Virus record (IMG/VR): IMGVR_UViG_3300011116_000799
Coordinates: 1-21,514 of that record
Source: a virus
Reading direction: 5' to 3' (one strand)
DNA: 21,514 nucleotides
In this document: positions 1 to 6,108 of the stretch, in pieces
Layout of the letters: each line of letters begins with the position of its first letter
Numbering within the stretch: the first letter of the stretch is position 1
Program-made: the position numbers and the translations under genes
The notes under the pieces: generated by a model
Database searches by the model: none
What the model was told of the DNA's origin: nothing
Seen by the model: the letters and a program-made list of their open reading frames with translations, nothing else

Positions 1-21
1 CCCCCCCCCCCCCCCCCCCCC
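1..21. repeat. Poly-C run at the window edge
   Basis: The first 21 bases are all C, followed by a normal leader and the first gene. A homopolymer starting exactly at base 1 is most simply a contig-end artefact (a poly-G read tail in reverse complement, or a tailing product). The same window carries three other simple-sequence tracts, so a real homopolymer upstream of the first gene cannot be excluded. It is about 9 bases from the likely ribosome binding site of the next gene. Confidence 0.6.
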
Positions 22-42
22 TCAACCACAAAGGTACCCACT

Positions 43-708
43 GTGAAACTCGAACTTAACGATATCGGCGAACTCGACCAGTTCATGCAGTACTGCGTAC
101 ACGTTGGCCGCCAGTTTTTGCAATCAACGCTTGGACATACTGCGGCGGCGGCGGCGGCGAGCAAATCGCAGGAACCGCGCGATTTGTTCGTCGAGGCGAT
201 GGCGAAACTGCCCGACACACCGCCTGAGGATGCGGAACCGCTGTCAAGGTTGATTGAGCAACACTCGGAAAACGTCGAAACGCAGGAACCTGCGCGTCGC
301 AAACGTCGCACCAAGGCGGAAATGGAAGCGGCCCGTGCTGGCGAAACAACCACGGAACTTGTGGCCACTGGATCGATGGACGCTGCGGCGGACATTGCAG
401 CCGCTACGCCCGTCGATAATCCGTTCGCTATCGCGGCGACCGCTACTCAGGTGATCCTGGATGCGCCGGCGCAATCCTCGTCAATGCTGGCCGGGACGGC
501 TGTAATGCAGGCGGCCGACAAAGCCACCGCCGCACCGAGCGGGATCGAGAGCATCGAGCATCTGCGCGCGTGTCAATCGTTCATCCAGACGCACGGCATG
601 ACGAAATACAACGAGTCGTTTCGCGACGGCCTGAGTGCAAACATCGCGGCCTATACGCCTGAGCAGCGCGCGCAGCACGTCGCGATCCTTGAACAACTGG
701 CTGCGTGA
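43..708 (+). CDS. Unknown Ala-rich phage protein with basic linker
   Basis: A 221-aa protein that I cannot assign to a named function. It starts at GTG, with AAAGG at 31-35 as ribosome binding site; poly-C rules out a useful start further upstream. The N-terminal ~30 residues look folded. A run of six Ala follows, coded by six GCG repeats at 142-159. A charged middle contains RRKRRTKAEME (about residues 85-95), then a low-complexity Ala/Thr region. The last ~55 residues form a compact helical domain ending in a PEQRAQHVAILEQL helix. Basic 'RRKRRTKAE' linkers joining an N-terminal part to a small C-terminal domain occur in phage DNA-metabolism accessory proteins, so a DNA-associated role is a guess. 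It is followed 12 bases later by a membrane-protein gene, so the two are probably co-transcribed. Confidence 0.75.
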   Translation: MKLELNDIGELDQFMQYCVHVGRQFLQSTLGHTAAAAAASKSQEPRDLFVEAMAKLPDTPPEDAEPLSRLIEQHSENVETQEPARRKRRTKAEMEAARAGETTTELVATGSMDAAADIAAATPVDNPFAIAATATQVILDAPAQSSSMLAGTAVMQAADKATAAPSGIESIEHLRACQSFIQTHGMTKYNESFRDGLSANIAAYTPEQRAQHVAILEQLAA

Positions 709-720
709 CCGGAGTGAATC

Positions 721-1044
721 ATGATTGCAATCCTGTTCCTGATCCTGATCGTTTGCGCGCTTGGCGCGGGGGCGGGATTACTCTCCGCGCTGTGCAGTGT
801 GTTACGCCTGGTGTTCGGATTGCTTGACGCGCTCGTGCAGCAAGTCCCGAGCGGCGTAGCGCTGTTCTTACGGCTCGCGACGTGGGCCGTGGTGCGGTCG
901 GCGAAGGTGTTCCGCTGGGTGTATGGGCGCATGAAGCGCGACGGCTTGTGGATCGCGCAGCACGCCTACGTGTGGCTTCTTGTATGGTCGTATCTGCTGC
1001 GCGAATGGTACGTGTCTAGCGAACTGAAAAGGCGAGGTGCATGA
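721..1044 (+). CDS. Small membrane protein, unknown role
   Basis: A 107-aa protein with an N-terminal hydrophobic segment (about residues 2-22). Two further weakly amphipathic hydrophobic stretches follow, rich in Leu, Val and Trp, and the C-terminus is basic (ELKRRGA). It has a good ribosome binding site (GGAG at 713-716) six bases before ATG. It probably sits in the inner membrane with one to three passes. It follows the 221-aa gene closely and its stop overlaps the next start as ATGA. Candidates such as an accessory holin or a superinfection-exclusion protein fit by size, but nothing in the sequence decides between them. Confidence 0.7.
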   Translation: MIAILFLILIVCALGAGAGLLSALCSVLRLVFGLLDALVQQVPSGVALFLRLATWAVVRSAKVFRWVYGRMKRDGLWIAQHAYVWLLVWSYLLREWYVSSELKRRGA

Positions 1045-1130
1045 TGCTATTGACCGCTTACGTAGAATACGAGCGCTTCTCGCATGGCATCGACACGGAG
1101 CCTGGCCATTACGGTTGCGGGTGCGTATGA
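1041..1130 (+). CDS. Micro-ORF 1, 29 aa
   Basis: The ATG overlaps the stop of the membrane-protein gene as ATGA, and a GGCGAGGTG ribosome-binding-like stretch lies just upstream. The product would be 29 aa, beginning MMLLTAYVEYERF and ending CGCV. Its own stop overlaps the next micro-ORF start, again as ATGA. I recognise no family. Support comes only from the overlap chain and the ribosome binding site. Confidence 0.4.
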   Translation: MMLLTAYVEYERFSHGIDTEPGHYGCGCV

Positions 1131-1186
1131 CAGAGGGGGTGCTCAAAGCCTGCGTCGTTCGGCGTACCCCCTCTCACTATCCATGA
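1127..1186 (+). CDS. Micro-ORF 2, 19 aa, over a hairpin
   Basis: The ATG overlaps the previous stop (ATGA) and the TGA overlaps the next ATG (ATGA). The 19-aa product reads MTEGVLKACVVRRTPSHYP. Almost all of it lies inside the inverted repeat at 1132-1174, so the stretch could instead be a structural RNA element or a leader peptide. No family recognised. Confidence 0.3.
   Translation: MTEGVLKACVVRRTPSHYP
1132..1174 (+). other. Stem-loop, 9-bp perfect stem
   Basis: AGAGGGGGT (1132-1140) pairs perfectly with ACCCCCTCT (1166-1174) around a 25-base loop. There is no T run after it, so it is not a classical terminator. The right side, TCGGCGTACCCCC (1159-1171), is identical to 13031-13043, where it also closes a G5/C5 stem. 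It may be a regulatory or small-RNA element. Confidence 0.5.
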
Positions 1187-1272
1187 CACGCGCCGAATGC
1201 GCGCTGCCGAGATCGAAGTGGAAATATCTGCTGATGCTCGTCGCGCCGTTCGTCGTGTCTTGGGATGGCTAG
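1183..1272 (+). CDS. Micro-ORF 3, 29 aa, hydrophobic tail
   Basis: The ATG overlaps the previous micro-ORF stop as ATGA. The 29-aa product ends in a hydrophobic stretch (WKYLLMLVAPFVVSW) after a basic N-terminal part, so it could be a tiny membrane peptide. It is the last ORF before the terminator at 1290. The same frame is open upstream to 1084, but the ATGA overlap favours the start at 1183. No family recognised. Confidence 0.35.
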   Translation: MTRAECALPRSKWKYLLMLVAPFVVSWDG

Positions 1273-1289
1273 CGATCAACGCGTAAAAT

Positions 1290-1312
1290 AAGGCCCGCGC
1301 AAAGCGGGCCTT
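1290..1312. terminator. Hairpin terminator between converging genes
   Basis: AAGGCCCGC (1290-1298) and GCGGGCCTT (1304-1312) form a perfect 9-bp stem with a GCAAA loop. On the minus strand the stem is followed by ATTTTA, a fair T tract, so it probably ends the leftward virion operon. On the plus strand the stem runs straight into the TTAGCC repeats. It lies between the plus-strand micro-ORFs and the tail tube gene. Confidence 0.8.
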
Positions 1313-1364
1313 AGCCTTAGCCTTAGCCTTAGCCTTAGCCTTAGCCTTAGCCTTAGCCTTAGCC
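1311..1364. repeat. Nine tandem copies of TTAGCC
   Basis: Nine perfect head-to-tail TTAGCC units (54 bases) begin in the right arm of the terminator stem and stop five bases before the tail tube stop codon. The tract is noncoding. The first unit coincides with the terminator arm end, so the array could have expanded by slippage from the terminator itself. Confidence 0.95.
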
Positions 1365-1368
1365 GCGC

Positions 1369-1800
1369 TCAGAGCGGTGAGACTTGCAGCGTATTGAAAA
1401 CGAACACGACGACGGCCGGCTGTAGAATCTTCTTGCCGCTCGGCGCCTTGTACGACCGCATGAACCCGTTCGTAAGTTCGTAACGCTTGCCGACTGCCGG
1501 AAGCGTCACGGTCACTTGCTGCGTGAGCTTCGTGCGATTCGAGTACTCGTACTGCCAGATGTTTTCGAACAGCCCGAGCGAGGGGGAATCGGCCTGCAAG
1601 GTCATCGTGAACGGAATCTCGTTGAATACGAAGCCCGCCGACAGCTTGCCGTCGATGCCCATGCTGTATTCGCCGTTCTCGACTTCATCGAAATCGAAAG
1701 CGTCATCCGCAGCGTAACCCTGCACGCGTTGCGCGCTCGTGTAGAGCGCTTCGGTAATCATCGTGAGAGTTGAATTCGCGACCGTCAACGTCCCTGCCAT
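1369..1800 (-). CDS. Tail tube protein (DUF3277-like)
   Basis: A 143-aa protein beginning MAGTLTVANSTLTMI, with a strong AAGGGGA ribosome binding site upstream. Its place directly after the sheath gene, its size and its beta-rich composition (DGKLSAGFVFNEIPFTMTLQ, then short alternating strands) fit the major tail tube protein that forms the inner channel of a contractile tail. I assign it to the DUF3277-type tube family by pattern and context. It is the last gene of the virion operon, only 12 bases after the sheath gene, and the terminator at 1290-1312 follows. The tail chaperones and tape measure that usually follow the tube are not here. Confidence 0.8.
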   Translation of the reverse strand: MAGTLTVANSTLTMITEALYTSAQRVQGYAADDAFDFDEVENGEYSMGIDGKLSAGFVFNEIPFTMTLQADSPSLGLFENIWQYEYSNRTKLTQQVTVTLPAVGKRYELTNGFMRSYKAPSGKKILQPAVVVFVFNTLQVSPL

Positions 1801-1812
1801 AGCTGTATCCCC

Positions 1813-3303
1813 TTAAATAATAGCAACGCTGTTGACGTTGAGTTGCTGCACGGACCCTCCGTCTGACCAGAAAAGTGTAGCCGCGGGGCTTGTGCGCTGC
1901 TGGCGGCCTTGCCCGGCGTCCGCTGGGTTGCCGATCAGGTAGTACCAACCGCGCGACTGTACCACGTCGCTGATGTCGCGGCCGGCGGCCGTGTTGATCT
2001 GCTGGACCTGGCTCTGCGTGAGCGTGACGCCCGCACGGATAATGCCGCTCGTCACGGCCGCCGTGATGACGCCCATCGCGCCCTGATAGAGCGCGGCGTA
2101 GCCGTCCGAGTTGTAAGGAATGCTGTCGTAAGCAAGTAGCGTCTCGAAGTTCGCGCGCTGCAATTCGCGGTTCAGATAAATCTGGTCCAGATATGTGTCC
2201 GACCACAAGAACGAACCCGACGTTTTCCCGTTGTAGGCAATCGTGTAAGTGTTCGCCGCATTTGCATACGCACCGATGTATGTGTAGCCGTTCGACAGCA
2301 GCGCGTTCGCGCGCGTCAGGTCGTCGACAGTGGCCGGTGTGCCCGCGTTGAACTGACGGAAAGCTAGTGTGGTGCGGCCGTTCGTGATGTTGTAATTGAT
2401 CGACGCGGCGTAGCCCATGAAGGCCGCAGCGGTCGCTACCGTGCCGTAGACGGGCGTCGTGCCCTGATACGGCGCGGCGAGCACCTGCGCGCCGAACGAA
2501 GCTGCGTTGTTGAGTATCAGGCTAGCAGCATCGGTGTCCCATCCGAGATACCAGTACTGATAGTTCTGACCGCTGTTCCACTGCGCGAACGCGAGACGAT
2601 CGGCGATGACGGTCGCCCATGTGGTGGAGAACGAACCCCAGTTCGTAGTCTGTGCCACGAGGCGGTTCATCGCGCTGGCGGGCGTGTCAGCCGCGACACC
2701 TGCGGTCTGGATGAACGCGCCCGCCGACTGTGCCAACCCGACACTAGTGGCGAGTGTGCCGGACACGTCCGTCGATGTCGCGGCCGGGCCGGTTGCAGTC
2801 GTCAGCAACAGAAAACGGTTGCGCGCGACATCGTAAGTGATCGCAAAGTTGGGCGACGTAAAGGCCGCCGTCATCTTCGCAGCGGCGTCCGCAAAGCTGG
2901 TTGCAGTTGACAGGTTGATCGAACTTGACGTGAACAGCGCAGTCGTGGTGACGATCAGCGTACCGGTGAGCGCTTGCAACTGCGTCAGCGTCAGTGCGCC
3001 GAGGCTCGCACCATACGCGCCCGCCGGTGTCGCTGTCGAGGCATAGCGCGCATAGGTGAGCGAATACGGGAGTTGACCGCCATTGACGACGCCGGGGAAA
3101 TAATTGTCCGCGGCGTTTCGCTCAGGCGAGGCGGGGCCGAACCACGAACCGGCCGTTGCCGCCGTGAAGAACGTTTGTGGTTTACCAGGCGGGATTGAGG
3201 GGTCTTGTGTCAGCATAACGCCAACAAGGCGCGAAGCCGCTCCGCCGGCGCCGATGACGCCCGGAATAACCTGCGCGATCTGACTGATAGGAATCGTGGG
3301 CAT
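1813..3303 (-). CDS. Tail sheath protein (DUF3383 family)
   Basis: A 496-aa protein, the usual length for DUF3383 proteins, which act as the contractile sheath in Bcep781-type myoviruses. The N-terminus (MPTIPISQIAQVIPGVIGAG, then a SRLVGVMLTQD strand) is typical. The middle is rich in Thr/Ala/Ser, with many aromatic-anchored segments (NYQYWYLGWDTDAAS). The C-terminal part includes a SQVQQINTAAGRDISDVV helix, also typical of sheaths. It starts at ATG with AAGGAG eleven bases upstream. The product would polymerise around the tube and contract to drive it through the host envelope. A hairpin and a possible promoter lie just upstream, so its level may be set separately from the neck genes. Confidence 0.88.
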   Translation of the reverse strand: MPTIPISQIAQVIPGVIGAGGAASRLVGVMLTQDPSIPPGKPQTFFTAATAGSWFGPASPERNAADNYFPGVVNGGQLPYSLTYARYASTATPAGAYGASLGALTLTQLQALTGTLIVTTTALFTSSSINLSTATSFADAAAKMTAAFTSPNFAITYDVARNRFLLLTTATGPAATSTDVSGTLATSVGLAQSAGAFIQTAGVAADTPASAMNRLVAQTTNWGSFSTTWATVIADRLAFAQWNSGQNYQYWYLGWDTDAASLILNNAASFGAQVLAAPYQGTTPVYGTVATAAAFMGYAASINYNITNGRTTLAFRQFNAGTPATVDDLTRANALLSNGYTYIGAYANAANTYTIAYNGKTSGSFLWSDTYLDQIYLNRELQRANFETLLAYDSIPYNSDGYAALYQGAMGVITAAVTSGIIRAGVTLTQSQVQQINTAAGRDISDVVQSRGWYYLIGNPADAGQGRQQRTSPAATLFWSDGGSVQQLNVNSVAII

Positions 3304-3327
3304 GCTCGCGTTTCTCCTTGATGCGCG

Positions 3328-3345
3328 AAAAGCGCCGAAAGGCGC
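3328..3345 (-). terminator. Hairpin with T run before the sheath gene
   Basis: GCGCC (3332-3336) and GGCGC (3341-3345) form a 5-bp stem with a 4-base loop. Read on the minus strand, the stem is followed by CTTTTCGC. It is short, so partial termination or attenuation between the neck and sheath genes is more likely than a full stop. Confidence 0.45.
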
Positions 3346-3372
3346 GATTGAGTGACGCTATTTACTTCGCGC

Positions 3373-3401
3373 AGTCTATCATTTGCGCTAATCGGTGGAA
3401 A
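3373..3401 (-). promoter_or_regulatory. Possible promoter for sheath and tube genes
   Basis: On the minus strand TTTCCA (3401-3396) and TAGACT (3378-3373) are 17 bases apart. The -10 resembles the TAAACT seen at other candidate promoters in this window, while the -35 is weak. Sheath and tube are needed in many copies, which makes a private promoter sensible, but the match alone is poor. Confidence 0.3.
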
Positions 3402-3404
3402 GAG

Positions 3405-3971
3405 TTATGGCGCCCGGTAGTCAGCCGGGACGGTCAGGTCAAGCTCGGGCGCGGTCGAGAAGAATTCTTGCGGCAACGAAACAGTTTGGTTCGCCTGCAA
3501 ATGTAAGCGCAACATGAATCGCTGTTCATACTGCAATTCCGCATTGACAATATTCAACTGCTGCGGCTCGTCGGCGTATAGCGGCGTCACCGGCAGTGGC
3601 GCGCCGGACGTTGGCATCGCGAGGTAGCCGTTGAAAAAATCCGACGTCCAGAGCGACGGCCATGCAATAGCGATCGTGTTTGCGAGATCGGGCGCGATGG
3701 GGCCATAACAGTCGCATTGATACAGGTATTCAGTGTCACGCTCGACATTGACGACAAGGCTCGCGGCGTCATAATCACGCCGGAGCTGATTTTGGCGCAC
3801 AACAATACCCGGCTGCAACACGACATAACTGGCGCCGGGCGGCGTCGCTGTCATGTTCTGGAAACCCTTGAAAATATTGGCGGACAGCGTGGAGCCGAAA
3901 ACCGCATCGATGTAGCCCCACAGCGCGTCGAAGAGCTGATTTTCGGTCGGCGTCAGTACGGCGGCGGTCAA
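3405..3971 (-). CDS. Neck/tail terminator protein (LIC_12616/gp12-like)
   Basis: A 188-aa protein. The start is TTG, overlapping the previous stop as TTGA. It begins with a helix (TPTENQLFDALWGYIDAVFG), followed by a beta-rich core and a C-terminal strand rich in polar residues (QRFMLRLHLQANQTVSLPQ). This pattern and the position immediately before the sheath gene match the phage neck terminator (gp12-like, LIC_12616) family, which caps the top of the tail tube or sheath. It is translationally coupled to the gene before it. The family assignment rests on order and overall pattern rather than a clear motif. Confidence 0.6.
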   Translation of the reverse strand: MTAAVLTPTENQLFDALWGYIDAVFGSTLSANIFKGFQNMTATPPGASYVVLQPGIVVRQNQLRRDYDAASLVVNVERDTEYLYQCDCYGPIAPDLANTIAIAWPSLWTSDFFNGYLAMPTSGAPLPVTPLYADEPQQLNIVNAELQYEQRFMLRLHLQANQTVSLPQEFFSTAPELDLTVPADYRAP

Positions 3972-4393
3972 GGGTTTGCTCCATTCTTCAATTGTGCGAG
4001 CAGCGTCGCGAGGTCTGCGGCGTTGAGCTGCTCCGTGATATTAAACGAGCACCACGACGGCCAAAACTCTTGCACCTGATTGATGTACCACCAAGTGCCG
4101 TTAAACGCGCAGATCGAGCCGCCTGTTCCTGTCGGGCGGTCCAGATCGCGAAAGTTGCCGTACGCATAGACCGTGTACAGTGATTTGTTGTATTCGAGGC
4201 CGCGCTCCTGCTGCAAGCCGGAGTGGGCGTCCGCCTGAACTTGCAAGCGCGCAGAGACCGCTGAGAAAGTCGGCGTCAGGATGCCGCGCACATTCGTGCG
4301 ACCGGTTGACACGTACACCGTGCCGGGCGTGTCCGAATTAATCGTCTCGATCGCGCCCCGAACCACATCGTGAAAGTTAAAGTTGACGGTCAC
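3968..4393 (-). CDS. Neck/head-tail connector protein, putative
   Basis: A 141-aa protein with a GTG start overlapping the upstream stop (GTGA). It has a beta-rich core with many aromatics (GTWWYINQVQEFWPSWC, about residues 100-116) and a C-terminal helix (EQLNAADLATLLAQLKNG). Its place between a gp10-like neck protein and the terminator protein suggests head-tail joining. I do not recognise the family. The role is inferred from position in a coupled five-gene run. Confidence 0.5.
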   Translation of the reverse strand: MTVNFNFHDVVRGAIETINSDTPGTVYVSTGRTNVRGILTPTFSAVSARLQVQADAHSGLQQERGLEYNKSLYTVYAYGNFRDLDRPTGTGGSICAFNGTWWYINQVQEFWPSWCSFNITEQLNAADLATLLAQLKNGANP

Positions 4394-4887
4394 GATTTAT
4401 CCTTGACGGCCGACTCAACGCTGTTCAGCAAATGTGACGTAAATGTCAACCCTTTGTTAAACCCTTTAAACGCGGCCCACTTATCGCTATTATCCGCCGG
4501 CCAAGCATTAATGGTCGCTTGAATGTCTTCCTTCATGACTTGGCCGATCGTCGCGAGCGCCTGCTTCGGATTGACTGGGAACAGATTCATCGGATCGGCA
4601 CCTGATCCGCGCGTCAATAGTTTCAGGATTCCTTCGACCCACTTCTCTTTCTCTCGCAGCACGGTCGTCTGCATGAAAGGACGCGGATGATTCTGGCCCG
4701 TGCCGTACTCCAGCGCTGCGGCAATCGTTGCAACGTGCATACCTGCGCGCGCATCATCCACTTCCACGCCGCGCGCGTGGTCAATGATTTTCTGCGCCGG
4801 ATACGTCGCGTTTGCCAGAATGCCAGCTTCGACCGATAGCGAATCCGGTGCAGCAGGCATCTTCAAACCGCGGCGCGTGACGCTCAT
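4390..4887 (-). CDS. HK97 gp10-like neck protein, putative
   Basis: A 165-aa protein whose ATG overlaps the DUF4054 stop as ATGA. The segment VATIAAALEYGTGQNHPRPFMQTTVLREKEKW (given here only as a span, about residues 52-83) has the 'A-x-x-x-E-x-G-T, PRPFM-x-x-T' layout typical of gp10-like head-tail joining proteins. The rest is helical, with a C-terminal 'LLNSVESAVKDKS' tail. It should act in the connector that joins head and tail. A second in-frame ATG nine codons in is possible, but the overlap favours the first. Confidence 0.65.
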   Translation of the reverse strand: MSVTRRGLKMPAAPDSLSVEAGILANATYPAQKIIDHARGVEVDDARAGMHVATIAAALEYGTGQNHPRPFMQTTVLREKEKWVEGILKLLTRGSGADPMNLFPVNPKQALATIGQVMKEDIQATINAWPADNSDKWAAFKGFNKGLTFTSHLLNSVESAVKDKS

Positions 4888-5360
4888 ACGCCACCCGGCA
4901 TGTTCGTGAACGGCACGCCGTATGCGCGAGCGTAGCCGACGCCAGACGGCACCCCGAAATATTTAGCCGAACGGAACGGCGCCGAAGCGGCCCAGAACAG
5001 TGCGCCATATTTCGTCTGTAGGTACCAGGCCGCCATGGCGGAGCCCTGCGGAACCTGGTAATCAAACTGCGACGTGACTGTGCCTTGCGTCGCGCTGGAT
5101 ATGCGGCCCGGCGGCGTGTTGTTCAATGTTGGCGTGGCGCTCGTGCCATACAGCAGTAACAGGTGCGCAACGAGCAGATAGAACAGCTGCGTACGTTGTG
5201 TCAGGTCCATCACCGGCCCGTTGTCGGTGTTATCGAGCAGCGTGGTTGAGGCAATCAGGAACATGTTGTTCGCGCGCGCGTCCGACACGACGTAGGGCGC
5301 CGCGTTGAACTCGGGGTACTCCGCCTTAAACGCGGTAGGGTCAAACGTCACGATAGCCAT
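4884..5360 (-). CDS. DUF4054 head-tail connector protein
   Basis: A 158-aa protein that matches DUF4054 in length and pattern. It begins MAIVTFDPTAFKAEYPEF, then a helix with N-x-x-F, then TQLFYLLVAHLLLLYG (about residues 57-72) and an SQFDYQVP segment near residue 100. It ends in a YFGVPSGVG-type loop. DUF4054 proteins lie next to capsid genes and are thought to be head-completion or connector proteins. The start has GAGAGG and AGGA just upstream. The next gene overlaps by ATGA. No capsid gene precedes it here, which is unusual. Confidence 0.82.
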   Translation of the reverse strand: MAIVTFDPTAFKAEYPEFNAAPYVVSDARANNMFLIASTTLLDNTDNGPVMDLTQRTQLFYLLVAHLLLLYGTSATPTLNNTPPGRISSATQGTVTSQFDYQVPQGSAMAAWYLQTKYGALFWAASAPFRSAKYFGVPSGVGYARAYGVPFTNMPGGV

Positions 5361-5376
5361 ATTCCTGACCTCTCAA

Positions 5377-5775
5377 TCAGTTGCCCGGGCCTTTGTCACC
5401 TTCGCCGTCTACCTGGATGCGCATGTGCTGCGGCAGACCGTTCGACGGGTCTTTGGGGTCGATCGGGTCAAACCCGCTGTTCACGTCCTTGCGCTCAATC
5501 GCTTTGTCGCTCGCGTCTTGCGGCTTATTCATCGCGAACACGATTTCGTTTTTCATGTACGCAGCCTTGCCGATCACCGGGTGCGCTTCGACAGCCGCCC
5601 AAACCGCAGCATTGATACCTTGCGTCATGCCGTGCCCGCCGACTGCATATGGCGACATAGCGCCATGCAGCTTGATGTCGATGCCTTGCTCGGGAATCTT
5701 GATGTGCAAACCTTGCGGGAGCTTGCACGCGATGGTGAGCGTATCGCCGGACGAAACGCTTTTGCGGGTAGCCAT
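5377..5775 (-). CDS. Conserved-looking head protein, unknown role
   Basis: A 132-aa protein starting MATRKSVSSGDTLT; GGAG lies upstream of this ATG. The frame stays open 17 codons further upstream, but that part overlaps the hairpin at 5799-5823 and the candidate promoter, so I chose the internal ATG. It has a beta-strand-rich first half (LTIACKLPQGLHIKIPEQG), a helix around INAAVWAAVEAHP, and an acidic, Pro/Gly-rich tail. It is first in the virion operon and 16 bases before DUF4054, so it is probably a head decoration or connector protein. No family recognised. Confidence 0.7.
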   Translation of the reverse strand: MATRKSVSSGDTLTIACKLPQGLHIKIPEQGIDIKLHGAMSPYAVGGHGMTQGINAAVWAAVEAHPVIGKAAYMKNEIVFAMNKPQDASDKAIERKDVNSGFDPIDPKDPSNGLPQHMRIQVDGEGDKGPGN

Positions 5776-5798
5776 AAGGACCGATCTCCGAAATGAAT

Positions 5799-5823
5799 AA
5801 GGACGGCCACTATGGCCGTCCTT
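5799..5823 (-). terminator. Strong hairpin ending the replication operon
   Basis: AAGGACGGCC (5799-5808) and GGCCGTCCTT (5814-5823) form a perfect 10-bp stem with a 5-base loop. On the minus strand the stem is followed by ATTCATTTC, a modest T-rich tail. It lies between the 85-aa repeat ORF and the first virion gene and overlaps the expected transcription start of the promoter at 5826-5854. Confidence 0.75.
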
Positions 5824-5825
5824 CA

Positions 5826-5854
5826 AGTTTAGCGTAAATCTATCATGTTGTCAG
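5826..5854 (-). promoter_or_regulatory. Promoter for the virion operon
   Basis: On the minus strand CTGACA (5854-5849) and TAAACT (5831-5826) are separated by exactly 17 bases. The same spacing and -10 occur upstream of plus-strand genes in this window. The -35 overlaps the stop codon of the 85-aa ORF, and the predicted start point falls inside the terminator hairpin. Confidence 0.6.
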
Positions 5855-6108
5855 CTTCGCACGTCGCCGGCGGCACGAAGCGCATCGACATCAATGTCCG
5901 CGAAGTATGCAAGGATCGTCACGGGCCTTCTCCGTTCCGTTCCGTTCCGTTCCGTTCCGTTCCGTTCCGTTCCGTTCCGTTCCGTTCCCTTGATGTATTG
6001 CACCATTCCATCGCGCTCTTCCTTGGTGTCCGCCACGACGCGCTGCATGCAACCATTCTGGATTGCCGATCGCTCGCGCAGGCGCGCAATGATCGCTCGT
6101 GTGTCCAT
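5851..6108 (-). CDS. 85-aa ORF with in-frame 5-bp repeat tract
   Basis: Starts at ATG with GGAGGTG five bases upstream, one of the best ribosome binding sites in the window. That start is preferred over the longer TTG-started frame. The ATG overlaps the stop of the preceding small ORF (TGATG). Residues 1-40 are helical and charged (MDTRAIIARLRERS), and residues 41-60 are four GTERN-like units coded by the TCCGT tract. Residues 61-85 form a short domain (PVTILAYFADIDVDALRAAG). The repeat unit is 5 bp, so a gain or loss of one unit shifts frame, and both alternative frames stop soon after the tract. No family recognised; it is the last gene of the replication operon. Confidence 0.6.
   Translation of the reverse strand: MDTRAIIARLRERSAIQNGCMQRVVADTKEERDGMVQYIKGTERNGTERNGTERNGTERRRPVTILAYFADIDVDALRAAGDVRS
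5931..5988. repeat. TCCGT pentanucleotide repeat, 11 copies
   Basis: Eleven perfect TCCGT units (5931-5985) are followed by a partial TCC before the sequence diverges. On the coding (minus) strand it reads as GGAAC-type units and translates to repeated GTERN. Simple repeats with a unit not divisible by three, inside a gene, are classic slippage-driven switches in bacteria. Confidence 0.97.

Noticed and set aside
1311-1364. CRISPR array or telomere-like repeat
   Set aside because: The units are 6 bases with no spacers, so it is not CRISPR, and the unit is not a known telomere repeat.
5305-5796. Plus-strand open frames opposite the first virion genes
   Set aside because: They are antisense to coupled, overlapping genes and show no family pattern.
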